The notes beneath the pieces are model-generated. The model was given only the letters and a program-made list of their open reading frames with translations. It was not told where the DNA came from and made no database searches. A stretch of DNA of 64,000 nt from Linnemannia schmuckeri (Eukaryota; Mortierellomycota; Mortierellomycetes; Mortierellales; Mortierellaceae): NCBI GenBank assembly GCA_029449235.1, contig JANATG010000003.1, positions 868,001-932,000 on the forward strand, written 5' to 3'. Each line of letters opens with the position of its first letter. Positions within the stretch are counted from its first letter, which is position 1. Positions 10,018-21,621 of the stretch are shown here, in pieces. The position numbers and the translations under genes were made by a program.

Positions 10018-10580
10018 TCAACTTGACTGCGTTTCATCCGTCGATATAAAACCTTGATGTTTCGGGGTTCGCGCTTTCTTGGGGACTGATCGAGTCGATT
10101 GTTGAAAAAATAACATTGCCGATTTGTCGTCCAATTGCGTGTGAGTGATTTGGCGTTTCTTGGCTGCAGATAGCATAAAAACATCATCATCGGCTTCGTA
10201 GAACTTGGTAACTGTTCGCTTGAATGTAACCAATATCGGATAGACCACGGACTCAAAGCCTTGGAGCTTCACCATAAAGAGGGACCTTCATCTCATCCAC
10301 TTCCAGCTTTTCGTCCTGGCTGTCACAACTATCGATAAGATAGGCCACGTATTCATCCATGCATTTCACCCTCATCCTAGTCTTCATGTCGCTTACGCTG
10401 CCGTCGCCATGTTCTGTACCGCGCATAGAGACATCCGTAGACGGCGACAAGTTTCCTTTTCCTCAAAATCATCTTCAATAGAAGGTTTCATCTCCTTGCT
10501 TGATCTGCGCCTCGGAGACCTGACGGATGACTTTACACCAGCAGCTTCAAAACGCGCCTTGGTTCAGTCCTTGCATGCTT
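10018..10580 (-). pseudogene. Frameshifted coding relic, family not recognised
   Basis: On the minus strand three frames follow one another with overlapping ends. About 10580-10450 reads ARFEAAGVKSSVRSPRRRS; 10450-10253 reads MRVKCMDEYVAYLIDSCDS then KVPLYGEAPRL; and 10275-10018 continues as QGFESVVYPILVTFKRTVTK and YEADDDVFMLSAAKKRQ. The composition is protein-like, and the frame changes occur without splice signals at the joins, which suggests a decayed gene rather than introns. I cannot name the family. A genuine gene with unseen introns remains possible. Confidence 0.35.
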
Positions 10581-10878
10581 CTAGGTGAATGGCGTTTGCA
10601 AATGGGAGAGAAAAAAATATGTCAGGCACAAATGTCTCTAAAAAAAAGGCAGCAAACAATACATTTTGCATTTGCTAAGCGATATTTACAGTAGCAAGCG
10701 TTTTCTTAGTCCTTCTCTTCCGGGGCGGTCTCGTGCTTGTGTGGCTTACAACAATACCCGTTTTTGTCAACACTGCTGTCGATCACTTTCAGCACTGTTT
10801 GCATCGGCCCCTCTCCCGCTTTGTGTCGTAGAAAACTAGCATATCATCAAAGAAAAAATAGCGCGTAAGTTAGAGACC

Positions 10879-10880
<2 letters not shown>

Positions 10881-10912
<32 letters not shown>
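10881..10912. repeat. Poly(T) tract, 32 bp
   Basis: An uninterrupted run of 32 T in the gene-poor gap. It could be the oligo(A) tail of an old minus-strand retrocopy, but no target-site duplication or upstream element is evident, so a slippage-grown homopolymer is as likely. Confidence 0.8.
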
Positions 10913-10914
<2 letters not shown>

Positions 10915-12570
10915 ACCGCTTCCTCCTCGCGCACACACACAAAAAATGTACTCGCCTGCTTCGCCTTTAATATTTCAGCAACTAGGATCCACAAACAGAA
11001 ACCAATGTACAAACAACTTCTCCGACACGAAGATCAGGACAGGCTTTGTCGTGTTGGCGACAGTAATATTTTTACAAGGGAAAAGGGAAATTTGAATGAG
11101 TGATACACAAACATTAGAGAATTCACGTTAACTGGTAAGGTACATAAAAAGTAGTCAGTATTTAAGAATGTCTCTCCTTGCTTCTTCGATTCCTCTTCTG
11201 CCTGGCCGATTTGCCAGATACTGTATTTTGAGTGTTAGTATTTCCATGGCCGGCGCCGTCCTCGACCCGGATGTTTTTAGTATACAGTTCCAGAAATTGG
11301 TTGTATGATCTGAGGAACCGCGATCTGGAATGGGACGTTGATGTCGGCCTTGCGCTCTATTCCAAAGGCCATGGAGGCTGGCCTCAAAATAATGTCGATG
11401 TGGATGTCGATATTGCTGATTTGTGTTTGCAGCGAGCGCTGCATCGGTTTCATATTTATATTTCTTTCCGCAGGCTGTCGTTTTGTTAAGGTTGGTACCC
11501 ATTAAGTTTTCGGAATAAAAGTGAGGGAGGGTGGAGGTGGATATTGTTTTCAGTTTTGGTCGAGATGAAAAGAAGATAAGGAGAACGAGGACATATTGAT
11601 TGTCGATGTCGACGAGTCATGCGGCAAGGTGACGATGGATGGGCAAGGGAGAGAAAGGTACGATAAAAAGGAAAACATTAAATTTGGGACTAACTGTTAC
11701 GATCAATGTGTATATTTTTTAGACTGGCCTCGCTCCATCCGAATCACGATGTTGGTTCCTCTTGCGATCTTGTGTTAAAGTGAGATGCATTGCCACACTC
11801 GATTTCTTAATCCTACCACCATTCTTCTTTACTCGACAAAAAAAGAAAGAGAGAAAGCAAACGGGAGTTGTATTCGGACCGCAGTCAGCGTGATTGTGCC
11901 CGCAAAATTCAATGGATGCTAACTTGCGCTGCACCAGTACTTGTCTTTTTCGCACAAGCCTAGGGATGGAGCCCTTCGCAGTTATTTTTTTCGTGCACAA
12001 ACAAAAACTTTAACCTCCGCTGAGGTTGAAAAAGTTAACATGCAGGAGAGCTTTTTCTTTTTTGGTTTGCCATTGGGAAAAGTAAGGTCTCGAAAAAATG
12101 TGTCACTGACGGACTGGGGCATGAGCTGAAGGGAAGTGTATTTAGTTCAAGAAAGAGAGAGAGAGACCTTATTTTGTCTCTTGTCGTCGCACAGCGATCC
12201 TCATTTTTCTTCCCAGCCGTCTTTCTTGACATGGGTTTTTTCTGGGACCTTACTCTGTACCTCGCAATTTTTGTTGCGTGTGCACAGAAATGAATTGTAC
12301 GAGAGAGTTTGGCGTCATTGGCTCTGAACATTCATTCTGTATCTTCTGTGGTGTCTTTGCCCATCATTATTTACGTTGCTCTTTAGCCGACAAACCCTCT
12401 CTATTTCTTTCACTCCTTCTTCTTTTCCTTTCCTTCATTTCTCTCCATCATTCGATCTATTCCCTCTCCTTCCTTCCTCCCTTCCTCCTTCCTTTCTCCT
12501 TCCTTCCTCCTCCTTCACACCTCTCCTTCATTTGACTCGTTCTCTCACTACTCTTTTCTCTTTCTGCACA

Positions 12571-14810
12571 ATGGCAATTATCTTGCATGGCCCTAACCCC
12601 TCGGTTTACGACACCTCCAACCGTAAACCTCACGTTATCATCATTGGCGCAGGATTGGCTGGTACTTTAGCAACCGAATAGGAGTATCGTTGATAACAAC
12701 ACGAATCGGCCACGACTGTATCGCTCATACAACCATACCCTTCTTTTATTAGGCCTCACTTTGGCTGCTCTACTACACAAAGCGGATATTCCCTTCGACA
12801 TCTTTGAAAAGTCACCAGAGACCAGGAACGTTGGTGAGTACACACTCTAACAAGCATATCAACAGACCTTGCTGCACCCCCCTTTTTTTTCCCTCGCCCA
12901 GAACTGATAAGGACTTTTATTTCTCTTTCTTCTATAAACAAATAGGATCGGCCGTGTTTCTCGCGCCGAACGTCGGTCCTCTTTTCACTCAGATGGGTAT
13001 CATGGATGAATACCTGGCCAAGTCGAAGCGATGCTCGACCATGCGCCTTTTCAACGAGCACCGCGAGCAAGACTTTGCCCTTGATTTCTCTCTCAACCAT
13101 GAGCTGTAGGTTCCTCTGCCTTCCTTTGAGCCATTGTCATTTACTTCTATTAGGGTTTCGACTCCAATTAGAGTTGTGCACAAACTTATCTTTTTTTTTT
13201 TTTTTTCTCCTCTGTCTGGCGCAATAGGAGTGGATTCCAAGGACGGATTCTCCCTCGCAAGGTACTCTATGAGATCATCTTGGGACAGGTTCCGGACGAG
13301 CGAATCCATAGAGGAAAGCGAATGTCATGGATGGCTCAAGGAGAGAATGGGGTCCATGTCAAGTTCACGGACGGAAGTGAGTTTGAAGGAGATATTCTTG
13401 TTGGAGCAGATGGCGCATACAGCGCTGTCCGCAAGTGTTTGTATGAGCGTCTCCAGAAGGACAATAAACTGCCTGCTTCTGATGCGAAGGACTTGCCTTT
13501 CAGCTGCGTCTGTGTAGCCGGATACACTGACACACTGGACATCGAAAAGTTCCCCTTCTTGAAGGACGAGGAGAGCAGTGTTATCAACACGCGTTCTTTC
13601 GACAAGCCCTACTCAGTACGTGCACATGTGTATTTTTGCCGCAAATCGAAATACTCTTGTATTTTTTTTATCTACGCGGATACTTACCAATCGCTTTTAT
13701 CTTTACTGGCGTGCATGTATGAATAGTGGAACGTATTCGCTGTCAGAGATAACAAGATGTGTTGGAACTCGACTTTGTATCTTGACGAAGAGACCGCCAA
13801 GTTTCACAACAACTTCAGGACGACTGATTGGGGTGAGGGAGGCGCCGAGGGAATGTGCAACGATGTCCGCAACTTTCCCATCAATGGAGGCGATGGTACT
13901 CTTACTCTGGGTGACCTGATTGATAAAACTCCCAAGGACCAGATGGCGAAGGTTATGTTGGAAGAAAAAGTATTTGATACCTGGCACCACTGCCGCACCG
14001 TCCTGATTGGCGATGGTAAGATAAAAGTTATTTATTATGCTGGGCTGGGTTCGATTCGGAAATAATTGCGCAACGCGTTCACTTTATTTTTATTATTATT
14101 TCTTCCATTTTTATCTCCATTAGCTTGCCACAAGGTAACTGTTACTTCGGCGTCGACTTAAAGACAACAACAACTGTCTAATGCGATTACATTCACATTG
14201 GCAATCTAGCTCCACCCAGCAGGAGGGCAAGGTGCAACCACGGCATTCCATGATGCGGTGGCGTTAGCCAATTGGATCAACGCGCTTCCTACAACTCAAG
14301 TCAAGGACTTGGAGAAGGCATTTAGATCATACAGAGACGAGCGACACGTCGCTGCCCTAGCGGCCGAAGCCCACGCCAAAAATATGTGCAAGTTCTATGG
14401 CAAGGTTCGTTGTTTATCCTGAGATGGAATCCATCCCAGAACTCGAGATGGCTCCTTTACATGGTACAAGCAGAAAAAGCGGTACTACATACCTAACGCG
14501 CAAAAACCCTTGAACATTTTCGCCTCTTTTCCGATAGGCCAATGATCGTAGCGCATCTCTCACAAGATTCATTTTCAAGAAGATGCCTTTCTGGCTTTGG
14601 GCAATCATGATAAGGAAGCACATTGGTTGTCGTCCTCAGGCTTCTTTCTTGCCACCTGTACCCAATACTGGAACGGTCCCGCCTGCTGACCTTCCCAGCT
14701 ACTGCGAGACGCTGAAGATTGTCAAGGCACGAGAGGCCGAGCAGGCTGAGAAGGCAGCTCAAAACAAGCAACTTCTAGCAGTTACGGAAAATGATACGAT
14801 TGCAGTGTAA
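12571..14810 (+). CDS. FAD-dependent aromatic-type monooxygenase, copy A
   Basis: Eight exons (12571-12661, 12753-12833, 12946-13105, 13228-13615, 13727-14015, 14124-14134, 14210-14404, 14538-14810) give 495 residues. This is a group A flavoprotein monooxygenase of the p-hydroxybenzoate-hydroxylase fold: the Rossmann motif GAGLAG at 26-31 with acidic residue E49 for the FAD ribose, the DG motif GADGAYSAVRK at 170-180, and the GD motif GDACHKLHPAGGQGA from about 335. Such enzymes use NAD(P)H and O2 to hydroxylate small, often aromatic, substrates; the substrate here is unknown. Exon 6 is an 11-nt micro-exon. From 12589 to 14717 the gene is identical, introns included, to copy C, while the first 6 codons and last residues differ. 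Copy B follows in tandem 615 bp downstream. Confidence 0.88.
12589..14717. repeat. Identity tract 1 (pairs with 28425-30553)
   Basis: These 2,129 bp match the second tract at a constant offset of 15,836 bp, including intron sequence and a T16 run. Left boundary: mismatches cluster at 12574-12588. Right boundary: the first mismatch is at 14718 (A versus G), after which the coding ends diverge. Both boundaries fall inside coding sequence. Confidence 0.9.
14124..14134 (+). other. 11-nt micro-exon of monooxygenase A
   Basis: Flanked by TTAG and GTAACT, this exon supplies 11 nt that complete GDACHK of the FAD-binding GD motif. The same 11-nt exon is present in copy B (16975-16985) and copy C (29960-29970). 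Skipping it would remove a cofactor-binding segment and break the frame. Confidence 0.8.
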
Positions 14811-15425
14811 ACCCAGCGGAACTTTAGTCGGATGAACATACTACGTCTTAGTTGATGAATGGAATCAAGATGAAGCGCATCGGGCATCAGTTGGCTGTTC
14901 CCTTGCGACTATTGATCAACATGGAAATAAAGTAAGAGGGTTAGTCGAGTCGTGTTTTGTATTTTCTATGATTACAGGATGGAAGTGGTTTCGATGCGAA
15001 ATCGTGCTCAGTGTGCGAAAGGGTCTAGTCTAGCTGTCAGGCCATCAATGCTGAGAGGACCATGGTTTGTTTCATTCTTCCCAGCCCGTCTACCCAGTTT
15101 AAAATGCGGAAAAGCAAACAAGGTTTTATACCATCTGCTCCCAGGGAAATATGGACCATTGAATTTTGTTGTCGTAATGTTACACAGAGGTGCTCTTTCT
15201 CCCTCCCAATCGCTGCCTACAATCATCCGCAAGATAGATACTGAGGACAAGGAGGGGAAATGCAATTGTCCATTGTGGAAGAGCTGAGGTAAAGTGTAAA
15301 AAAAGACAAAAGAAAAAAAATGAAGTTCGCTTGTTTTCTTTTCTCCTTTTCACATTCTTCACATTCTTCACACTCTTCACTTCCCCTCCTTTTTCTCTGC
15401 GGTGCCCTTTTTTTTTTTACACACA
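14811..15425. other. Intergenic gap between monooxygenases A and B
   Basis: 615 bp holding the 3' UTR of copy A and the promoter of copy B. CACATTCTT/CACTCTTCA pyrimidine-rich repeats lie at 15351-15380 just before the start of B. No other gene is evident. Confidence 0.6.
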
Positions 15426-17644
15426 ATGACCTTCACCCTATACGGCCCTGATCCCTCGGTCTATGACACCTCCAACCGCAAACCTCATGTTATCATTATC
15501 GGAGCAGGATTGTCTGGTACTTTCACCACCATGCTGGAGTATCCCTATTGGCAAGATAAAAAAGCAAGCAAAATAACGGATCTGCATGCTCACAACAACC
15601 AACCTTGAGTTCCACCACTGTTAGGTCTCACTTTGGCGGCCTTGCTCCATAGAGCAGACATTCCCTTTGATATTTTTGAAAAATCACCCGAGGCCAGGAA
15701 TGTGGGTGAGTGCTTCGTTCATAACGGACACACTGACAATGCTTCACTTCGTATTTCTTATCTTGACAATTATTAACTCTTTCTCTCTCTCTGCCCTCAC
15801 CCTTTTAGGTTCTGCTATTTTCCTTGGACCAAACGTCGGACCCTTATTCACTCAACTGGGGATCATGGAGGAATACATTGCAAAGTCTAAGTACTGCAAT
15901 GCCATCCGCATCTTCAACGAGAACCGGGAGCAAGACTTTTTCATGGACTCCTCTCTTAACGACAAGATGTAAGCGTATCCCCCTTACTTTCGAGTGTCCC
16001 CGTCTTTCTGTCCATGGATTCCCAACCCGTTTATAAGGTTGAGCACTGAGGACCACGTACTTATTCTTTTTCTCTCTGTGGTAGGGGTGGTTTTGAAGGA
16101 CGAATTCTCCCGCGCAAGGTGTTATACGAAATAATTTTGAGTCGGGTCCCGGAAGAGCGTATACACAGAGCCAAACGGATGTCATGGATGACCCAAGGGG
16201 AAAATGGAGTTCATGTCAAGTTCACAGACGGCAGTGAATTCGAAGGTGACATCCTTGTCGGAGCTGATGGCGCGTACAGCGCGGTGCGTAAGTGTTTGTT
16301 TGAGCGACTCAAGAAGGATAACCAATTGCCTGCCTCGGACGCTGTGGAGCCGCCGTTCAGCTGTGTCTGCGTTGCTGGATATTCTGGGCCTCTGGATCCC
16401 GAAAAATTCCCGTTCCTTAAGGAAAATGTGAGTAGTGTTGTTAATACACGTTCTTTCGACAGACCCTACTCGGTAAGTTCTCGAGTTCTGACTATCTCTT
16501 TGTACAATATAGATCCCTATTTTTTCTCCCTGGAGTAACACTAACAAAGAGTCATTTTTTTATTTTGACTCTGTATGCTCAGTGGAATGTGTTTGCCGTC
16601 AAGGATGACAAGATGTGTTGGAATGCTACATTGTACCTAGATGCTGAGAGCTCCAAGTTCCACAACAACTTTAGGACGACCGACTGGGGCGAAGGGGGCG
16701 CGGAGAGCATGTGTAATGACGTTCGAGACTTTCCTATCCCTGGAGGCGACGGTACCCTCACTCTTGGAGATGTCATCGACAAGACTCCTAAGGATCAAAT
16801 GACAAAAGTCATGCTGGAGGAGAAGGTTTTTGACACCTGGTATCATTGCAGGACTGTCTTGATTGGCGATGGTGAGTTTCCTCCGTTTGTCCCCCAATAT
16901 GTTTGCTGTTGCTTGCCCTTTCTGAGCAGCTCGTACTGACTCCAGTTTATATGCGTCGGTGTCAATTGTATTAGCGTGTCACAAGGTAAATCTGCCCTCT
17001 CAGCATCGCATTCAACACTCAAGGAGTTTATTCACAGGGATAGACGAGGGACTAACACTATCCTTCTCCTTATGATATAGTTACATCCAGCGGGAGCTCA
17101 AGGTGCAAATATGGCAATTCAGGATGCCGTGGCGCTAGCAAACTGGATTAATGTGATTGCAACCCCACAAGTAAAAGATGTCGAAAAGGCATTCCAGGCA
17201 TACAGAGAGGAGCGACATGCAGCGGCTCAAGTAGCTGCTACTCTGTCCAAAAGCATGTGCAGATTCTATGGCAAGGTCCGTGCCACGGCCATGTCTTTGT
17301 GTACATTTTCTATCTGATAGGCAACAACTCTCCTATCACTTTCTAACACCTGCTCTTTTTGATCCTTTCACCCTCTATCACGGACGGCCGATATTGGAGC
17401 ACTAATCACACGGTTCATTGCCAAAAACATGTCCACTTGGATGTGGGAAAAGGTCATGGTGGCTATGGTGCGAAACAGGCCTCAAGCCTCGTTTTTGCCG
17501 TTTGTACAGGACCATGGAACGGTCAAGGCTGCCGAGCTGAACAGCTATCGTGAGACACTGAAGATCATCAAAGCCAGAGAAGCAGAAAGAGCAGCTGCAG
17601 CAGAGGTAGCAGCGGGTGTTGAGGTCAGTGTCACAATCGTTTGA
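15426..17644 (+). CDS. FAD-dependent aromatic-type monooxygenase, copy B
   Basis: A tandem paralogue of copy A with the same eight-exon structure: 15426-15516, 15625-15705, 15809-15968, 16085-16472, 16583-16871, 16975-16985, 17081 to about 17279, and 17400-17644, about 487 residues. It keeps the GAGLSG Rossmann motif, the DG motif GADGAYSAVRK and the GD motif GDACHKLHPAGAQGA. It is clearly diverged from A and C along the whole gene and lacks the identical tract. The last intron is odd: where A has TAG|GCC, B has ACG|GCC, so the ancestral acceptor is gone. The frame is restored only if the donor shifts 4 nt (GTGCCA at 17280) and the GAG at 17397-17399 is used as acceptor. B may thus carry an altered junction or be partly impaired. 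The substrate is unknown. Confidence 0.82.
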
Positions 17645-19076
17645 GTCAAGTGGTTGGTTCTACAGCACGAATAGGTGGGCTGGATACGTTCATTGAGGAT
17701 GTAAAAATAAGAAAAAACAAATAAAATGGGGGATCAGATTTTGGTGGCGTATCTCAGGGGCGCAATACGTCGATTGGGTAAATCTGTAGGAAAAGAAATA
17801 CAGAAATAAAGTCGAACGATGGAAAACAATCGATATCAAGGTGAGGAGAGAACGGGCGCGAATGGTCTTCATCGCGAGGGATCGATCGCGAGGGATCGCT
17901 CGCTAGATGCCAATGGTCCCATGGTTCGTATCACTTACGCTGACGCCAAGCATTTGCTCAAAATGGGAGATGGAAAACATAAACATCATAAAATACTAAT
18001 GAAATTTTGCAAGCCCCACCCACACAGGCGCAACCAGTAAGCCTGAGCAGTTCCGTCGCGGCAATAAACATGAAGCCCGCTCAAAGCTACCTCCATTAGA
18101 ATCGTAGCCCAATTTCTTCAATACAGTCGTCACGATTCTTGTTGCAGTTCGAAAGGCGTCAGGTCCTTATACAGCGTCGATCACAGATCCAGTACATGGA
18201 ACTTCCAATCCAACTCATCGCGCCTCAGCGACATTTGGCAATCCTCAATCGCAACAAAATATTATATCCTTGGCCCTCGAGCCACTTCAGAATTGGCTAG
18301 CGTTTCTGCGCACAAAAATAATATAAACACACGTGCACGAAGGCACATCGGTGAAGTCAATTCCCTACTCTTTTCAGGGTCAAAGCCAACAGGATCCCAG
18401 ACGATGGTCCAGGACCACGAAAGTTGAGATCTATCCAAATCCACAAACCTAATGCGGCTTACCGGCCAGCTGGGAGTTCTACAAGAGAGGATACCACACG
18501 CCTCTCTGGTATATTTAATGTTTTTGACTTTTCGTCCATGATCTACTCGCTGATCTGGAAAGGATGGCGCATGGTCCATCTAATGCTGATCATCATCATT
18601 CATTGTTGGTGCTTTATTCCTACTGAATAATCCGCAGGTCTCATGGCGTCAATGATGGATAAACTGGTCAAGAAAGTGGAACAAGTCCGGCCAGGGTCTC
18701 TATCATCCTCGGGTCTTAGGTTTTGGTTATCCAGGACCGTAAGCCGTGTGTGGTCGTCGAGAACATCTCGTGTTGTCGGAACCCGAGTCGCGAATATCGG
18801 CAATAAAAAAGTCTGTGATACTTGGCCATCTTAAACAAGATATGACACCCTTTTTTCCGCCTTCCAGAACTGCATCGATTTTCATTTTTGCGTTTTTGTC
18901 CAGACACAAAGTTTGGGAGTAGTGGCGCTTTTATTCAAATTCTCAGGGCAGAGATGGATTGGCGGTCACTTCCGCACCTTTTTTCTTCCCTTACCTCTTG
19001 ACCCTTTTTGCATTTTCTTTTTTGTTCATTCACTGTGCCATCACAACAACGACAATACACCGACAACGACTCGACC
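17645..19076. other. Intergenic gap between monooxygenase B and ATE1
   Basis: 1.4 kb without a convincing gene. A direct repeat of CGCGAGGGATCG occurs twice at 17872-17895. Minus-strand fragments near 18730-18905 (for example KMKIDAVLEGGKKGVISC) have protein-like composition but lack a complete frame and may be relics. The last 100 bp are the ATE1 promoter and leader. Confidence 0.45.
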
Positions 19077-21524
19077 ATGCTATTGAGCGACTTTAGCGTC
19101 ATCACCCCTTACGGCACCAATGTCTCGTCCTGCGGCTACTGCAAATCCACAGGAGGCTCGCGGACCTATGGCATGTCCGCTCACATCATGACCTGCAAGG
19201 TAACAGGCTAGTCTCAGCATTCGAGACTCTTATAAATTGTCGCCAACGTGCTCCCCTTCAAATGAGAGTAACGGTTGTAATGGCTCTTCTGACAACTTCC
19301 TTTGTAACTCTTGCTTTCGCTTTATAGGACTACCAATTACTCATTAACCGAGGATGGAGGAGGTGAGACAGAGGTGTTTTTGAGAGGCTGTGGAACAACA
19401 AGCATTCACTTGTTACTCAGTAGCCAGACACCAGTTGACTAACTCGTTCGCGTTTATATGTTATGAATAGGTCCGGAAGATATCTATACAAGCCCAACCT
19501 AAGAGACAGCTGCTGTCCGCAGTACACCATCAGGTAAAAGCCCTCTATCACTATGCTTGCTTTGTGATACAGCCGATCCCCACAACAGGAATTATCTCAC
19601 GCTAACTCTCTTTTTTCGATCCACATCCACTAGAATGAGAGCCAACGATTTCGAGGCATCCAAACATCAGAGACAGATCGTCAACAGATTCAACAACTTT
19701 GTTCAGGAGGGCGACGATAACTTTGACAAGGATATTGCTGCCCGTCAGAAGGGGAGTCAGGCCGCTGAGAAGAACGGGTCGGCAAAGACCAAATCGGAGG
19801 CAGGATCAGAGCAGACTACAACGACCGAAGTAGCTTCATCAACGATGGAAACAACGGCGGCGACATCTTCCACAGGAAAGAAGCAGAAGCCCAGAAAGGC
19901 GCCCAAGAATGTGGCAACAGATTTGCGCACTCGTATTCGGTCTTCAGAGTATCTTCATTCCCCCGATATCACCTCATGGAAGCATCGCCTTCGGGTATGT
20001 TCTTGCTCCCACAGTTAATTACACAGGATGGTTTTGAACAGACAACAGGATTAAGGTCCAAAGGCGTAATAATCAACGCATTATTGCTTCGATTGGCATA
20101 TATCGACATAGATCAAACTCGAGCCATCGTCGTTCACGGAGGAGAAGCACGCCCTGTACACAAAGTACCAAATGGAAATTCACCATGAGCCCCGGTCCAA
20201 GTGCCAACCCAAGAGTTTCACCAACTTTCTCATCGACTCGCCTCTGACCGCGTCCAAACCAGATGATTGGACAGAAGAGGATCCAGGATACGGATCGTTC
20301 CACCAATGCTACTACCTGGACGAAAAGCTGATTGCCGTCTCAGTGATTGACATCCTGCCATCGTGTGTATCTGCAGTCTACTTCTTCTACGACCCCGATT
20401 ACTCGGTCCTGTCGCTGGGCAAGTATAGTGCTCAGCGGGAGATTGCGCTAGTCCAAACGTTGAACGCCAAACCAGGATACGAAGAACTCAAGTTTTACTA
20501 TATGGGTAAGTGGTATGCTGGTGATTGTAGATGTGCCGATTGTGGATATGGATTTTTGGTATTTAACGAATGGTTGTTCTTGCGATTAGGTTTCTACATT
20601 TTCACTTGTCAAAAGATGACCTACAAGGGCCAGTTCCACCCTTCATATCTTTTGGATCCTGTAAGTCAAGGAAATACACGAGCATGTTTGTCAGTCGACC
20701 GTACCTCTTCAGGTTGAATAAGGCACTAACGTTCACAACCAATGAACGTTTGATGTAGGAAACGTACAACTGGATCGAGTTTAAAAAGTGTCAAGAGATT
20801 CTCAAGGATCAGAGATACAGCGCATTCGAGCATCCTACACCTCTGGACCCCTTGTTTGAAGCCAAGATCAAATCCATCATCGACAAGAAACAAGGAGCGT
20901 CCTCTGAATCGAGCCATGACGATGACGATGACGACGATGAAGATGGCGATGATGGCGAGGGCGGTTGGGGCAGTGTGGATGAGGAGGACGACGAGTTTGA
21001 TTTGGATCCGGATGAGTTTAACGCGCGGGCGGTCGACGACTCGGACGGTGAAGTGGAGGACTTTGTTGAAGGAGGAAGTGATCGCAAGAAGAAAAAGCTG
21101 AACATCGAGCACGAGAAGGGTGGTCAAGTTGATAAGGCAAAGGAGGAAGCCAAAGCCGCCAAGGCTGCCAAGAAGGCTCGGAGAAAGGAGATGGACAGGG
21201 TCTTCAAGGAAGTCACGGCCCTGCCTCCTCCAGGCTGCTTGACCACAAAGGACGTTACTCAGTTGACCTTGTTGAACGTGCTGTGCCTGACGGACAAGAA
21301 CGCATTGCGCCCCATCGTGGTAAGCTATCTGTTTGTGTTTTCGGCTTTAGCGCTCGTCATAAACATATAGTGCGCCTGAAATTGTCACTAACTGAACTCT
21401 GTTGATGATTTCTTAGGCGATTGATGCGTACAAGAAATATAAAGAGTTGCGGAATGTCGTTGCAGAGTACTACTGTCAAGTCGGAGAAGAGCTGGCCAAC
21501 TCCATGATCCTCTATGTGCGTTGA
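19077..21524 (+). CDS. ATE1: Arginyl-tRNA--protein transferase (ATE1)
   Basis: Ate1 transfers Arg from Arg-tRNA to N-terminal Asp, Glu or oxidised Cys in the N-degron pathway (family knowledge). Exons are 19077-19199, 19328-19362, 19471-19533, 19634-19994, 20112-20505, 20590-20660, 20759-21319 and 21417-21524, giving 571 residues. The N-terminal domain has the conserved cysteines SSCGYCKS and CCPQYTIR. The C-terminal acyltransferase domain shows SFTNFLIDSPL, GSFHQCYYLDEKLIAVSVID, PDYSVLSLGKYSAQREI and KFYYMGFYIFTCQKMTYKG. An acidic low-complexity insertion at about residues 396-450, followed by a KKKK basic patch, lies between SIIDKK and the C-terminal helices; most family members I recall lack it. 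The acceptor at 20111 is fixed by the need to restore IKLEPSSFTEEK. Confidence 0.93.
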
Positions 21525-21621
21525 GTGAGGTATTGACGGCGGTTTATTACTGTATTAGGGTGAAAGGTGTTGGCTTTGGTCCTGGTGTTTTCGGCTGATG
21601 TGCTCTAAAGGGTGGATGTCG

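Larger units (their letters stand above)
9590..12570. other. Gene-poor accessory gap
   Basis: Almost 3 kb without a confident intact gene. It contains a coding relic (about 10018-10580, described separately), a T32 run (10881-10912), and a stretch at 11155-11480 where minus-strand frames are partly open (for example YNQFLELYTKNIRVEDGAG) but cannot be joined into a convincing gene. The last 200 bp before the monooxygenase start are CT-rich and probably its promoter and leader. Confidence 0.5.

Noticed and set aside
14041..14065. GGTTCGATTC resembling a tRNA T-loop
   Set aside because: It lies inside a monooxygenase intron and no cloverleaf stems can be drawn around it.
17872..17895. CGCGAGGGATCG direct repeat as a regulatory array
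   Set aside because: Only two clear units and no similar sequence near other genes.
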